Assembly: GCA_009746045.1 (NCBI GenBank)
Contig: RPFO01000154.1
Span: 6,457,538-6,521,537, forward strand
Reading direction: 5' to 3'
Length of the DNA: 64,000 bases
DNA from: Mesostigma viride
Taxonomy: Eukaryota; Streptophyta; Mesostigmatophyceae; Mesostigmatales; Mesostigmataceae
Part shown: positions 23,211 to 33,058 of the stretch, in pieces
Layout: each line of letters begins with the position of its first letter
How positions within the stretch are numbered: the stretch's first letter is position 1
Made by a program: the position numbers and the translations under genes
The notes under the pieces: generated by a model
Databases searched by the model: none
Told to the model about the DNA's origin: nothing
Seen by the model: only the letters and a program-made list of their open reading frames with translations

Positions 23211-24270
23211 CTAGTCTGAGGTGGCAGGAGGTGCCTGCCAGGGCTTGTGGTCAACGTGGATGACCGCCCCCCTCCAGTATACCGGCTTCCCCCCTGCGCT
23301 CTGCCGGAGCTGAAGGTAGGTCGGCCATAGCTCGCCAGTCAGAGTAGAGGTCCCCAGTTCGATTCCGGTCGGATTCATTTGCAGATCGCGTTTTCCGCGT
23401 TTTCCGCGGACCGGCACTGAACGCAAATGGTTTTCACCTTTGCGGCGTGCCAAATCAGAATAGCTCGCGTCGCCGCTGTTGCTGGGCCAGGGTCAAGTCG
23501 TCGTCCAGCGTGAAGCGAGTCTCCGAGAGCTTCTTGCGGCGCACTTAAGGAACGCCAGCTTAATTGTCCGCCATGTACTTAAAGGTGAGGAGCACGGGTG
23601 CCGGGCCAGCCTTACCCCGCGCGCGGGGGAGGCGGACAGCCGACATCCGCAGCTCACCAGTGAGTTGCATGGGGGCAAGAATGTCGCGCTTAAATGCCGT
23701 GAGAAGGCTCGTCGAGGTCTCACCTGCCGGCTGGTCGAAGTGCTTGACGATGACATTGTGGCTGCCCTGAGTGATGTCGGCCTCCTCGCGAAGGTCGAGG
23801 GCTTGTTGCTTGAGTTGTGCCCCGATGGTGGAGGTGGTGGAGGTGGTGTGATGCTTATTAAGGCCTTAAGCAAGTCCGCTCAGGTGGAGGGAGCATCACC
23901 GGCCGGGCCAGCAGATGCCGGCTGGGCAGCGATGTCCTTCACCGCCTGGGCGGTGAGGCCGGCGGAGTCATGCAAGCACTCAAGGGCGGTGGCGGTGGCT
24001 TGAAGGCGCTGGTTGAGGTCGAGGAGCTGGGCTTTGATGTCGGCAGTGGAGGCGGAAATGGCAGTGGAGGTGGAGGCGGCGGTGGTGGAAAGGTGAGGAA
24101 TTAAGTTCAGTAGCCAGCGTGCCGCCCATTGCTGCCACATTGGCGACAAGTGTAAGGATGTTCTCTCTTAATGAGATGGACGGCCAAAAATGTTGACCAC
24201 CAATCTTTGAAATCCTGCCTCGCCAGCTGATGCATTCGCAGCCAGCATCATCCATACTAGTCATACACAA
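23211..24270 (-). pseudogene. LINE ORF1-like remnant
   Basis: Minus-strand pieces of an ORF1 protein related to the one at 25308-26672: coiled-coil-like DIKAQLLDLNQRLQATATAL (about 24000-24080), FTLDDDLTLAQQQRRRE (about 23460-23510), and LWPTYLQLRQ…KPVYWRGAVIHVDHKPW (23220-23335). The last two blocks are separated by the 125-bp SINE2 at 23336-23460. Several frameshifts are present. Confidence 0.7.
23336..23460 (+). mobile_element. SINE2 with pol III B-box, inserted in ORF1 remnant
   Basis: 125-bp insertion with TSD tagctcgc (23328-23335 and 23461-23468), splitting RRRE from LWPTYL of the host ORF1. It contains agttcgattcc at 23356-23366, a good B-box match (GGTTCGANTCC), then cgcgttttccgcgttttccg, and ends atcagaa with no A tail. 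Related copies: 41972-42621, 24942-24984 and 15662-15717. A convincing A box was not found, so the copy may lack its 5' end. Confidence 0.8.
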
Positions 24271-24299
24271 GTAGTAGTAGACAGCTTTGCGACTGACTA

Positions 24300-24670
24300 G
24301 TCTAATTGTTGTCTAGCGCATTTTTGCCTGGATTATTTACTGTAATGTGCCCCTAAAACCCCCCCGGCTTTGGGAGAAGCCTTTGTATTCTCCTGGGCTA
24401 TCGGGGGTTAGCATGCAACCTACTCCCACACCCGTCATCATGGCCCAGTGTACAATTGTCTTGGATAGTCCCGATGACACGGAGTTGCTATCTGCGACTC
24501 CAGACCTGGGTGAGTGAGCCGCGCCTCTTGCCTTAATTTGCGGGGGAAGTATCCGTGTAGAAAAGTACCTCATTGGGTACTCCACGGCATGCCTTCAGTG
24601 CAAGTGAGACAACTATTCATGGACGCATGACGATCTAAATTAGCCGTGGTCAGTGCATCAGGTTCACGCA
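24300..24670. other. No feature recognised
   Basis: About 370 bp between the ORF1 remnant and the SINE1 cluster. The only recognisable piece is gtgagacaactattcatgga near 24605, resembling LINE 3'-UTR debris at 35217 and 46690. Confidence 0.5.
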
Positions 24671-24671
24671 C

Positions 24672-24929
24672 TACCAAGGAGACAACCAGCGCAGGCCAGA
24701 AATCGGGAGAATCCGGACCATGGTAGCTCGAGCATGCCGTTATCTTGTCCACGTTGTTGAGTCGTGGATGATGAATATCAAGGAGACAATTACCAGCGCA
24801 GGCCAGAAATCGGGAGAATCCGGACCATGGTAGCTCGAGCCTGCATGATGAATATGAATGGAGATGGAAATGTGTGGGGCCTTGTGCATTGAAATTATGG
24901 CTGGCTTACGTGTAGAGCGACTAGACTTA
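24672..24929 (-). mobile_element. SINE1 copy with a SINE1 fragment nested in it
   Basis: Host SINE1 copy, truncated at the right. Within it, 24779-24844 (66 bp) is a second SINE1 piece flanked by the 11-bp repeat atgatgaatat (24768-24778 and 24845-24855). Removing it restores the SINE1 sequence seen at 60640-60660. Only the gagacaaccagcgc end is present in the nested piece, so that end is probably the RNA 3' end. Confidence 0.8.
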
Positions 24930-24941
24930 TATCAAGGAGAC

Positions 24942-24984
24942 GGAACGCAAACGGTTTTCACCTTTGCGGAGTGCCTGATCAGAA
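24942..24984 (+). mobile_element. 43-bp SINE2 3' end with 12-bp TSD
   Basis: ggaacgcaaacggttttcac… to gatcagaa, flanked by tatcaaggagac at 24930-24941 and 24985-24996. It matches the 3' end of the 23336-23460 and 42-kb copies, a strongly 5'-truncated insertion. Confidence 0.85.
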
Positions 24985-25075
24985 TATCAAGGAGACAGCC
25001 AGCTCCACCAGGAGACTCGGCTATACTTACTTACTTACTGTCTCACTTCATAATTTACTTACTGCCCCCAGGTGA

Positions 25076-25119
25076 CTTTTCAGTGATCCTCCGCGGTATC
25101 GCTGCGCCAAGTACCGCCT
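25076..25119 (+). pseudogene. LINE ORF2 copy 2, segment 1
   Basis: Short open segment SDPPRYRCAKYR whose frame continues exactly at 27186 (LAARTLPSLPP…) once the ORF1-only element and one TSD copy are removed. It is the left piece of a LINE now split into three. The true 5' limit is not visible. Confidence 0.7.
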
Positions 25120-27174
25120 ATATAATATACGGCAACGAAAATGGCTGACGGCGGTATGGCTGACGGCGGAGTTCAGATCTTTTGCATCTGAGCCCCAAAT
25201 TCGGTCAGACCACTCGCATTCGATGCGCTTTTTTGAGACGCACCCGCCAGTATAATCGGTTACGGCTGAAACGCAGTATTGCGGAAGTTATCACGTGACA
25301 GGCAGCTATGACGACCTCTAAAGCAAAACGGGGTTTGGAAAAGGAGCTTACCGGCTCCCAGCCCAACCCGCTCGCCATCGTTCTTGCCCAGCCGCCTGGG
25401 CTCGCCAACCCACCGCCAGCAGCCCCATCGCCCAGCGCCTCGCCTGAGCCCAAGAAACCCTGCCACGCTCGCAACTGGAGCAAGTTCCTCCCCGGCGACC
25501 GACGCTTCGGCTGGACCGTGTGGCAAGAATTGTCGCCGCAGGAATGCATTGAGGTTCTCCAGTTCCTCGAACAGGAGCGGAAGCTCTTCGTGCCCAAGGG
25601 GGGGGCGGCTATCGACTACAATGGAGACATGTCCTGGCTCTATGCTTTGGACGAAGTACAACAACGCCTGATTATCTTGACCAGCCAATTCCAGAGCCAC
25701 CTCTCCGACCTCACCCGCACGCTCCGCACCCCAGCCCCCGCACAGCCGGCAGCCCCATCGGCTTCCTCCCTCTGCAAGGATGACCTCCGCGCAGTGCTGG
25801 AGGAGCACGTGACCTGGCCGCTGGCCGAGCAGCTGACATCGCTGAACACCACGCTCAACAAGGTCGAGGCCCGGGTCTCCAACGTGGAAACCAAGGTCGT
25901 CCACAAGCTCCAACCCCAGTTCACGGCTCTACACACCGCGGAGCAGGCTTCGGAAAAGCATGCTACACTTGTCTCTCGCCTTAACCAGGTGGAGGGAAAG
26001 TGTGGCGTGCTCCTGAAGAAGCTTGAGGCCATCACCGCCCACACCGAGGCCCTGGCCACACAGGTCCCCAAGATAGCGGAGCAGACGGCCACCATTGCAT
26101 CCCAGCCACCCCGGCAGGATGCTGGCGACCTCCCGCCGCTCTCCTACGCGGACCTGCTGCGGTCAGCGACCGCCTCCACCACCGACGCCATCGCCACAAA
26201 GCTCCAGGAGCTGGAGAACCACCGCCAGGCCCAGCAACGGGAGGTCACCGACCGCGCTCGCCGCGAGTGCCGAGTGGTGCTACGTCGCTTCCCCCAGAAG
26301 CCAGGTGAGACGTCAACCTCTCTTGCTGACGAGCTCAAGAACCAGCTTCTTACCCTCATGGGCCTGGTAGGTGAGGTAGCACTGAGCGGGTGCCACCGCC
26401 TTCCCCACTCACGGGACAAGGCGGCTCCCCCACCAGTCCTCCTCACCTTCCCCTCCCCTGAGGATAAGCAGCGGTTCCTCTCTCGTCGCAAGCGGTTGCA
26501 CGACCTCACCTGGACGCTGGATGACGACCTCACCCCCGCTCAGCAACAGCAGCGACGCGACCTGTGGCCGGAATACCTCCGCCATAAGCAGGACCCCCAG
26601 AAGCCCAAGGTGTACTGGAGGGGCGGGGACCTGATGATCAACCACAAGATGTGGACGCCCCCAGCGGGCTAGAATAGCAATAGCCCTAGATTGTAACCCT
26701 TGGCGTCACTGCCGCTAAGGCAGCCATGCCTAGACTATTTGCCTAGCTGTGCCAACACACCTAGTCACGTGCCGCCAACGCACGGTCCACCACCAGCCAT
26801 AGCCTAGTACAGCCATGCTACGCCCTGGCTATGTTTAGCCAAGCCATGCCTATAATGGGACCCCCCCATGGATGTTGCATTAAGAATTTAGCCATGCTAT
26901 GCCATGCAGAGAGATGCTCTCTGTCGAGCAGCCATGTCCTAGCTCTTGTATAGCCATGCTGATCTTCCTCCCTCACAGGCATGCTCCCCCCCTTACCCGG
27001 GCATAGCGTGATAGACCATGAGGGTGCAGGTGCCCTGGTGCACCTAGAGCAAGGGTAGCTTACATTCCCACCCTTGCATGAAGTAGCCTAGGATGTATTA
27101 AAAGCCATATGCCCCTTCTCAGGGATATGCGCTACATTGACTCCCAACGGAGCGATGTTGATAATTAATTAATT
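25120..27174 (+). mobile_element. ORF1-only ('half-LINE') retroelement, copy 1
   Basis: 2055 bp flanked by the 11-bp TSD aagtaccgcct (25109-25119 and 27175-27185). Order: 5' UTR with aaaatggctgacggcgg, intact ORF1 (25308-26672), 3' UTR of about 500 bp, family-A hairpin region ctcccaacggag (27151-27162), tail taattaattaatt. There is no reverse transcriptase. A second full copy with its own TSD lies at 47491-49483, which argues that the structure is natural and not a deletion of one copy. It interrupts LINE ORF2 copy 2 in frame. Confidence 0.88.
25308..26672 (+). CDS. LINE ORF1 protein, intact, 454 aa
   Basis: Uninterrupted frame from ATG. N-terminus basic (KAKRGLEKE) then Pro-rich (about 17-55). 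Middle: heptad-rich coiled coil (about 180-265: VEARVSNVETKV, VSRLNQVEGKCGVLLKKLEA). Then an RRM-like fold from about 318 (CRVVLRRFPQ … LADELKNQLL … LLTFPSPEDKQRFLSRRKRL), and a C-terminal domain TLDDDLTPAQQQQRRDLWPE … KVYWRGGDLMINHKMW. This order (coiled coil, RRM, C-terminal domain) is that of L1-type ORF1 proteins, which trimerise and coat retroelement RNA. No Cys-His knuckle is seen. The role is inferred from architecture. Being intact, this copy is young or selected. The copy at 47685 is broken by frameshifts. Confidence 0.85.
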   Translation: MTTSKAKRGLEKELTGSQPNPLAIVLAQPPGLANPPPAAPSPSASPEPKKPCHARNWSKFLPGDRRFGWTVWQELSPQECIEVLQFLEQERKLFVPKGGAAIDYNGDMSWLYALDEVQQRLIILTSQFQSHLSDLTRTLRTPAPAQPAAPSASSLCKDDLRAVLEEHVTWPLAEQLTSLNTTLNKVEARVSNVETKVVHKLQPQFTALHTAEQASEKHATLVSRLNQVEGKCGVLLKKLEAITAHTEALATQVPKIAEQTATIASQPPRQDAGDLPPLSYADLLRSATASTTDAIATKLQELENHRQAQQREVTDRARRECRVVLRRFPQKPGETSTSLADELKNQLLTLMGLVGEVALSGCHRLPHSRDKAAPPPVLLTFPSPEDKQRFLSRRKRLHDLTWTLDDDLTPAQQQQRRDLWPEYLRHKQDPQKPKVYWRGGDLMINHKMWTPPAG

Positions 27175-27185
27175 AAGTACCGCCT

Positions 27186-28826
27186 GGCTGCTCGCACCCT
27201 TCCCTCCTTGCCTCCGCGCCGACAGCTTGCTGTCCACCGCCAAGCACCGACAGTGGTCGCCGCTAGGCAGATGCTCCGCCGCAACAGGGACCCGACCGCC
27301 AAGCGTCGGCTGCAAGCAGCTCTGCGGGTTGCCTACGAGCAAGCTAAGGCCGATGCTCAGCAGATGGTCAAGGAACTGCGCACCTGCCAGCAGAAGAACG
27401 ATGGCAAGGGGGCCTGGTTCTGGTGACAAGCGCCGCGGACACCCGGACGGCCTCGGCCGGCCCCACCGCCACGATGTTCCCGGAGCACCAGCCTAGCGGC
27501 TCCGTACCTGGGCCGCTGCCACTGCAGAGGTACGTCTTGGGGACATGCAGCTGCGCCGCCCCCGCCCCTGCTACCAGCCGCCGCCGCCCGCCCGGCCGCC
27601 CTGGCAGGCGGCCCAGCCGGGCCCCCGGCCCCGCCCAGGTCAGCGGCGGACTACCTAGTCCCCCCGCTGGCTGGCCCGCTCGGCGACCCGTCAGACATGC
27701 CTCCTTTCACCTCCCACGAGGTCACGGAGGCGGTCCAGCGCGCCTGCGTTATGCGGCCGCCACAGTGGGCGCAGACGAGATTCCGGCCGCGGTCGTGAAA
27801 CTCGCCGCCAAGATTGAGGACACTGGACTGTCATGCTGCACTTCCGGGATATCTGCAACCGCATTCTGCTGTCGTTGCAACCGCCCCCTGGCCAGCGGCC
27901 TGGCAACACAGTTTTCGCACGATGCTGTACAAGAACAATTGGGGTCGCCCGCCGGCGACCGGCCCGGCAACTATAGAGGGGTGTGCATCCAAAGTGCCCC
28001 CCTCAAGCTTCTCATGCGGCTCATCCTGAACCGCCTGCGCACGGCCCTGGACGGCCACCTCAGCGAGACTCAGCACGGCTTCCGTCCAGGCCGCAAAACA
28101 GTACAGGCGCTCTTCGCTACTCGCCACCTTGTGGAAGAACTGCAACGCCTTCAGCCTGGTGAGTCCCCTCTGCACCGGTGTGCTGGTGGACTTCATCAAA
28201 GCCTTCGATTCGGTTTTCTGGCCTGCGCTGTGGGACATCCTCGCTCTGTTCCGGATCCCCCGCCCCCTTATTGCTGTCACCCGCAACCTGTATGAAGGGT
28301 CCCGACCACTTCGGTGCGCACCTCCTACAGGACCACGCCACCATGCTCTTTACAGAAGGGTGTGTGGCAGGGCTGCGTGCTCTCGCCCTACCTGTTCATT
28401 ATTGTGGTCGAATACGTAATGATTCAGGCGCGCAAGCTGTTTGCGCGTATTGTGTGGGTAGGGCCGGAATCAGGGGTGCAGCTGGTCGACAACCGTTTCT
28501 GGCATGGCGGGGCGAACACGGAGCCGGATTCGGCTGCATGGCGGACATCATCTATGCGGCAGACGACATTCACGTACCACCCAGGCTCTTCGAGGGCACT
28601 GAGCACGTGCAGACGTGGCTTGACTGCCTGGCAATCGAGGCCCGTGTGGTGGGGCTTGAGGTCATCAAGAAGACTGCTCAGGCTCTGTTGATAGGGCTAA
28701 CTCAGCCACCCGGCCCGCGCGACCTCTTTCTCCTTGACGGCTCTCGAGTCCTGTATCTCGTCAGGTTGCTGGGTAGCTTACTCCCCACTGAGCTGCGATG
28801 CCGATGTGAACCAACGTATCTCCCTC
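27186..28826 (+). pseudogene. LINE ORF2 copy 2, segment 2 (reverse transcriptase)
   Basis: Continues segment 1. Visible: AKRRLQAALRVAYEQAKADA, NYRGVCIQSAPLKLLMRLIL, SETQHGFRPGRKTV, VDFIKAFDSV, GVWQGCVLSPYLFIIVVEYVM, YAADDIHV, and DADVNQRISL ending at 28826. The second catalytic box reads YAADD instead of YADD (one extra Ala codon), which should inactivate it. Frameshifts occur near 27420, 28165 and 28300. The frame resumes at 38771 after the CACTA-like insertion. Confidence 0.85.
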
Positions 28827-28841
28827 CACTAGGAGTTAATT

Positions 28842-29260
28842 TTACGGGGCGTAAACGCCCCGGTTGAGGTTACCGGGGCGGTTACTGGCCAGTAACCATG
28901 TACGTTTAAGGTTACCGGCCAGGTTACCGGCCGGTAACCCGGAATGCAACAGACTAAATACCGGCCGGTAATGGTTACCGGGCGGTAATAGTTACCGGAA
29001 CGTTTACTGGGCGGTATCTTTTACCGGAGCCGTAACCATGCCCGTAACCTATCTGGGTTACGGTCATGGTTACGGCCCAAGTAGAAGTTACCGGGCGGTA
29101 AACTGGCATGGTTACGGGACCAGTTCTGATAACCGGGCCTGGCTACTGGCCTGGTTACGGGTCCGTCAACCGTCCCGTAACCTGCAGTAGTTACGGCCCA
29201 GTAGTTGACCCTGGCTACTGCGGTGGTTACGGGGCCGGTTATGCCCCAGTAATAATAGTA
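28842..29260. repeat. Left subterminal GTTACCGG repeat array
   Basis: Dozens of gttaccgg, ggttac and ccggtaac motifs in both orientations, many as self-complementary pairs (gttaccggccggtaac). The same motif family occurs at the right end. Confidence 0.85.
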
Positions 29261-29339
29261 ACCCATGCCTACAACGCAGCCTGTCCGGGTTATGGCCCCG
29301 AATTCTAAAATGCATTGACCCCGGCTATGGTGAGTGGCT

Positions 29340-30029
29340 TGCATGATATGGTGCTTTTCAAGATGCATTTTTGAATTAGGCATTTCATTAAAATGTTTAA
29401 GAAGTCATTAATAATCAATTGCACGAATCACTTCCATCCGATGTTGTCAACGTGGGCTTCATGATGAAATCGTGGAGATGACGCACATGAAGTTCACGGA
29501 ACATCTTAGGTAATAAATTAAGCCGTTACGGCAGTAGAACCTTGGCCGATGAGGGTGGCGTCTTGAAGCTGTTGTCACCCTCAAGTCCGCTCGGCCAGGG
29601 GTAATCGCCCTTGTTGATTTGAAAGGTACCGCCGTCCATATGGCGGCTCCGCTTTTGTGCGAGTTGACCAACTTCCCGTCTTAATCATTCCGGATTGCCT
29701 GCAGTTCATTCCGCCTTTGTCCAAGTAAGACAGCAACTGTCACGCACTCATAGAAAACGCGAAATGCCCCGAATGCAGTTACGGCCATACGGTAGCGAGG
29801 AATAGCAGTTGAAATTTCTAGTACACAGGCAACTAGTAAGAAAAGGGACGATGCGTGCACCACCACCAATACGTACGTGCATCCCTCTCTTGAAAATGAC
29901 AGCATCTTCCATGCCGTCCAAGAAAAACGCAACGTATTTAACATGAACCCGAATGCAGTTACGGTCGTAGACTAGTGAGGACTGGCAGCTGAAAGTTCTA
30001 GTTGATGGGCTGAGAATAAGGAAAAAAAT
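29340..30029. other. No feature recognised
   Basis: Spacer inside the CACTA-like element. A pair of related about 60-bp blocks (cgaatgcagttacgg with …gaggaatagcagttgaaa) at 29770-29830 and 29950-30005 suggests an old duplication. No coding signal. Confidence 0.5.
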
Positions 30030-31300
30030 GATGCGTGCACTCACCTACCCTATTACGTCCCTCCCATGGCAAGGAACCAGCAAAACCACCCACATACCCT
30101 GTTGTGTCCCTCCCTTGACAAGGAACAAGCACGTGCACATGCCCCACCCCACATGCATGCCTCCCTTGACAAGAATCGAACGGGCACGTGCACCCACCTA
30201 CCCTATGTGCACCCCTCCTTTGACAAGGAACAAGCACGTGCACATGCCTACCCCACATGCATGCCTCCCTTGACAAGAATCGAACGAGCACGTGCACCCA
30301 CCCACCCTGTGTGCACCCCTCCTTTGACAAGGAACAAGCACATGAACTCACCTACACTACGCGCGTCCCTCCCTTGACAAGGAATAGGCACGTGCACATG
30401 CCTACCCCACATCCATGCCTCCCCTGACCAGTAACAAGCACGTGCACCCACCTACCCTACGTGCATCCCTCCTGTGACATGGAACAAGCATGTGCACATG
30501 CCTACCCCACATGCGTCCCTCCTTTGACATCGAACAAGCACGTGCACCCACCAACCCTATGTCCGCCCCTCCCTTGATAAGGTACAAGCATGCCCACCCA
30601 CCTACCCTACCTGCATCCCTCCCTTGACATGGAACAACCATGTGCACATTCCTACTCCACATGCCCCCCTCCTTTGACAAGGAACAAGCATGTGCACTCA
30701 TCTACCGTACGTGCATCCCTCCCTTGACAAGGAACAAGCAAGCCCACCCACCTACCCTACCTGCATCCCTCCCTTGACATGAAACAAGCACGTGCACATG
30801 CCTACCCCACATGCATGCCTCCCTTGACAAGGAACGAGCACGTGCACCCACCCACCCTATGTGCACCCCTCCTTTGACAAGGAACAAGCACATGAACTCA
30901 CCTACACTACGTGCGTCCCTCCCTTGACAAGAATCGAACGAGCACGTGCACCCACCCACCCTGTGTGCACCCCTCCTTTGACAAGGAACAAGCACATGAA
31001 CTCACCTACACTACGTGCGTCCCTCCCTTGACAAGGAATAAGCACGTGCACATGCCTACCCCACATCCATGCCTCCCCTGACCAGGAACAAGCACGTGCA
31101 CTCACCTACCCTACGTATGTGCCTCTTGACAAGGACCAAGCTCGTGCACCCACCTACCATACGTGAATCCCTCCCTTGACAAGGTACACGCATGCCCACC
31201 CACCTACCCTACGTGGGCCCCTCCCTTGATAAGGTACAAGCATGACCAGCCACCTACCCCGCGAGCCTCCCTACTTTGACAAGGAACAAGCACGTGGGCC
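30030..31300 (+). repeat. 50-bp satellite array
   Basis: About 25 head-to-tail units of roughly 50 bp built on ccctcccttgacaaggaaca, agcacgtgcac, ccacctaccctacgtgcat. Variants alternate (cctaccccacatgcatg), indicating a higher-order dimer of about 100 bp. Each unit carries an E-box-like CACGTG palindrome. Confidence 0.93.
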
Positions 31301-32320
31301 CGCTAGCATGGCAGCAAGGAAGACATTACACTAACATGGCATGGCCAAAGCAAAAGAGACAGAGAAGTCAATGGAGAGAGAGCTCCTAAGAACTCCTAGT
31401 AAAATTGGCAACCATGGAGGGCAAAAAACGTTCAACAACTTACGAAGGGCATCGGCACATACAGAGAAGCCCAGGTGTGCCAGGTGTAAAATAAGCGAGA
31501 TTGAAGTGTCGCCTACCTCGTGGGAGACTTTTGGTATCTGGTAAACAATGAAAGCGAGTGGAAAGATGGACAACGTGAAAATAACATACAATCGACTGCA
31601 ATGCATGCAAAGAGGACAGAATCAGTAATAAAGCGCGCTGCATTCAGGCAGCGCTGAGCAATTGAACGGTGAACAATTTAATCCGGAACGCATTGTCTAC
31701 GCGACTCGATGCGACTAAACGTGGCATGCATACGCGGTCGCTGACTGAAGACATTGTGTACCTGGCTCAGCAAGGTGCGCTTGCAGCCGCTTTCTTAAAT
31801 ATGCCGCAGGCGCACGATGTAACGAATTGAAGTTTGCATGTAGTAACAAAGGCAAGAAAAGCGGTGTAGCTGGCTACCGACTACGCCATAGTAAGCTGTA
31901 TCGGAGTTGGCGCTGCCGATGGCTGGAAACGGATGACCGAATCATGCTAAACTGGGGCTCCAAAAGGGCTTGTCATGCATCCTAGTGCGCCTCTTGCTTT
32001 TTTTTCTTCAAGCATCGTGAGCATGCGGGTTTAGGGGGGCGCTTATTCTTTCACCACTATCAGTCGGCTGGACTGCAATCGGCATAGCCAGCGCAAGGTG
32101 ATGCAAGGGCAGGCAAACTTTACCAGCTCGTTCAAGGCTCGTTGATGAAATTCAAACATCTAGGCGGCGCGTCTGCAACGGCTCATCGCAATTCGAATTC
32201 GCAAGCAGAACCCTCGTTACACGTGGCGCATGCAGAGATCTGCTTCGGGCGGCTTGGCGTATCTCACTGCGTCGTGACTCGAGTACATAGTCAGCCTAAG
32301 TACTCTGGGGGCCTCGAGTT
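31301..32320. other. No gene recognised
   Basis: Unique-looking DNA inside the CACTA-like element. Small ORFs (31341-31544, 32142-32387) have no motif. Confidence 0.5.
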
Positions 32321-32766
32321 CGGCAGTCCCCTATTCGGAAATCCCGGATCATATGTACTCCGGACTATGTACTCTTGGAGTACATAGTGTGCCACCCTAT
32401 GTACTCTTGGAGTACATAGTGTGGAGTACATAGTCACTCCTTCCTATGTAATACGGGCGTGTCTCACCGCGTCGGCAGTCCCCTATTCGGAAATCCCGGA
32501 TCATATGTACTCCGGACTATGTACTCTTGGAGTACATAGTGTGCCACCCTATGTACTCTTGGAGTACATAGTGTGGAGTCCATAGTCACTCCTTATGTAA
32601 TACGGGCGTGTCTCACCGCGTCGGCACTCGGCAGTCCCCTATTCGGAAATCCCGGATCATATGTACTCCGGACTATGTACTCTTGGAGTACATAGTGTGC
32701 CACCCTATGTACTCTTGGAGTACATAGGGTGGAGTACATAGTCACACCTTCCTATGTAATACGGGG
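32321..32766 (+). repeat. Three 150-bp repeats carrying perfect hairpins
   Basis: Units start cggcagtcccctattcgga at 32321, 32473 and 32629. Each holds two copies of ctatgtactc-ttg-gagtacatag, a 10-bp perfect stem with a 3-bp loop, plus a partial third. Related gagtacatag motifs lie just upstream (32280). Confidence 0.92.
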
Positions 32767-32915
32767 GTGTAATCATATGTAATCATGTGTAATCATCGGT
32801 AAAAATCGGTAATCATTTGTCCTTTTTTGGTAATCATGTACGTGTAATCATGTGTAATCATGTGTAATCATCGGTAAAAATCGGTAATCATTTGTCCTTT
32901 TTTGGTAATCATTTC
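32767..32915 (+). repeat. Two tandem repeats of about 70 bp
   Basis: gtaatcatcggtaaaaatcg … catttgtccttttttggtaa occurs twice, directly after the hairpin repeats. Confidence 0.85.
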
Positions 32916-33058
32916 GGTCAGGGTCACGTGTGCTTGTCTGCATGATCGATCGTCCAGACAAGCTGCACTGCCCCCAAGACCCTAAGTTACACAAGATGAT
33001 GTTGTTGGGTGTTGAAATGGAACAACGAAGGTCGAAAGCCTGCGCTTAATGTAAATTA

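Noticed and set aside
23340-23380. tRNA gene
   Set aside because: Only a B-box is convincing. The T-stem pairs poorly, no acceptor stem or A-box was found, and the segment is dispersed as an inserted repeat.
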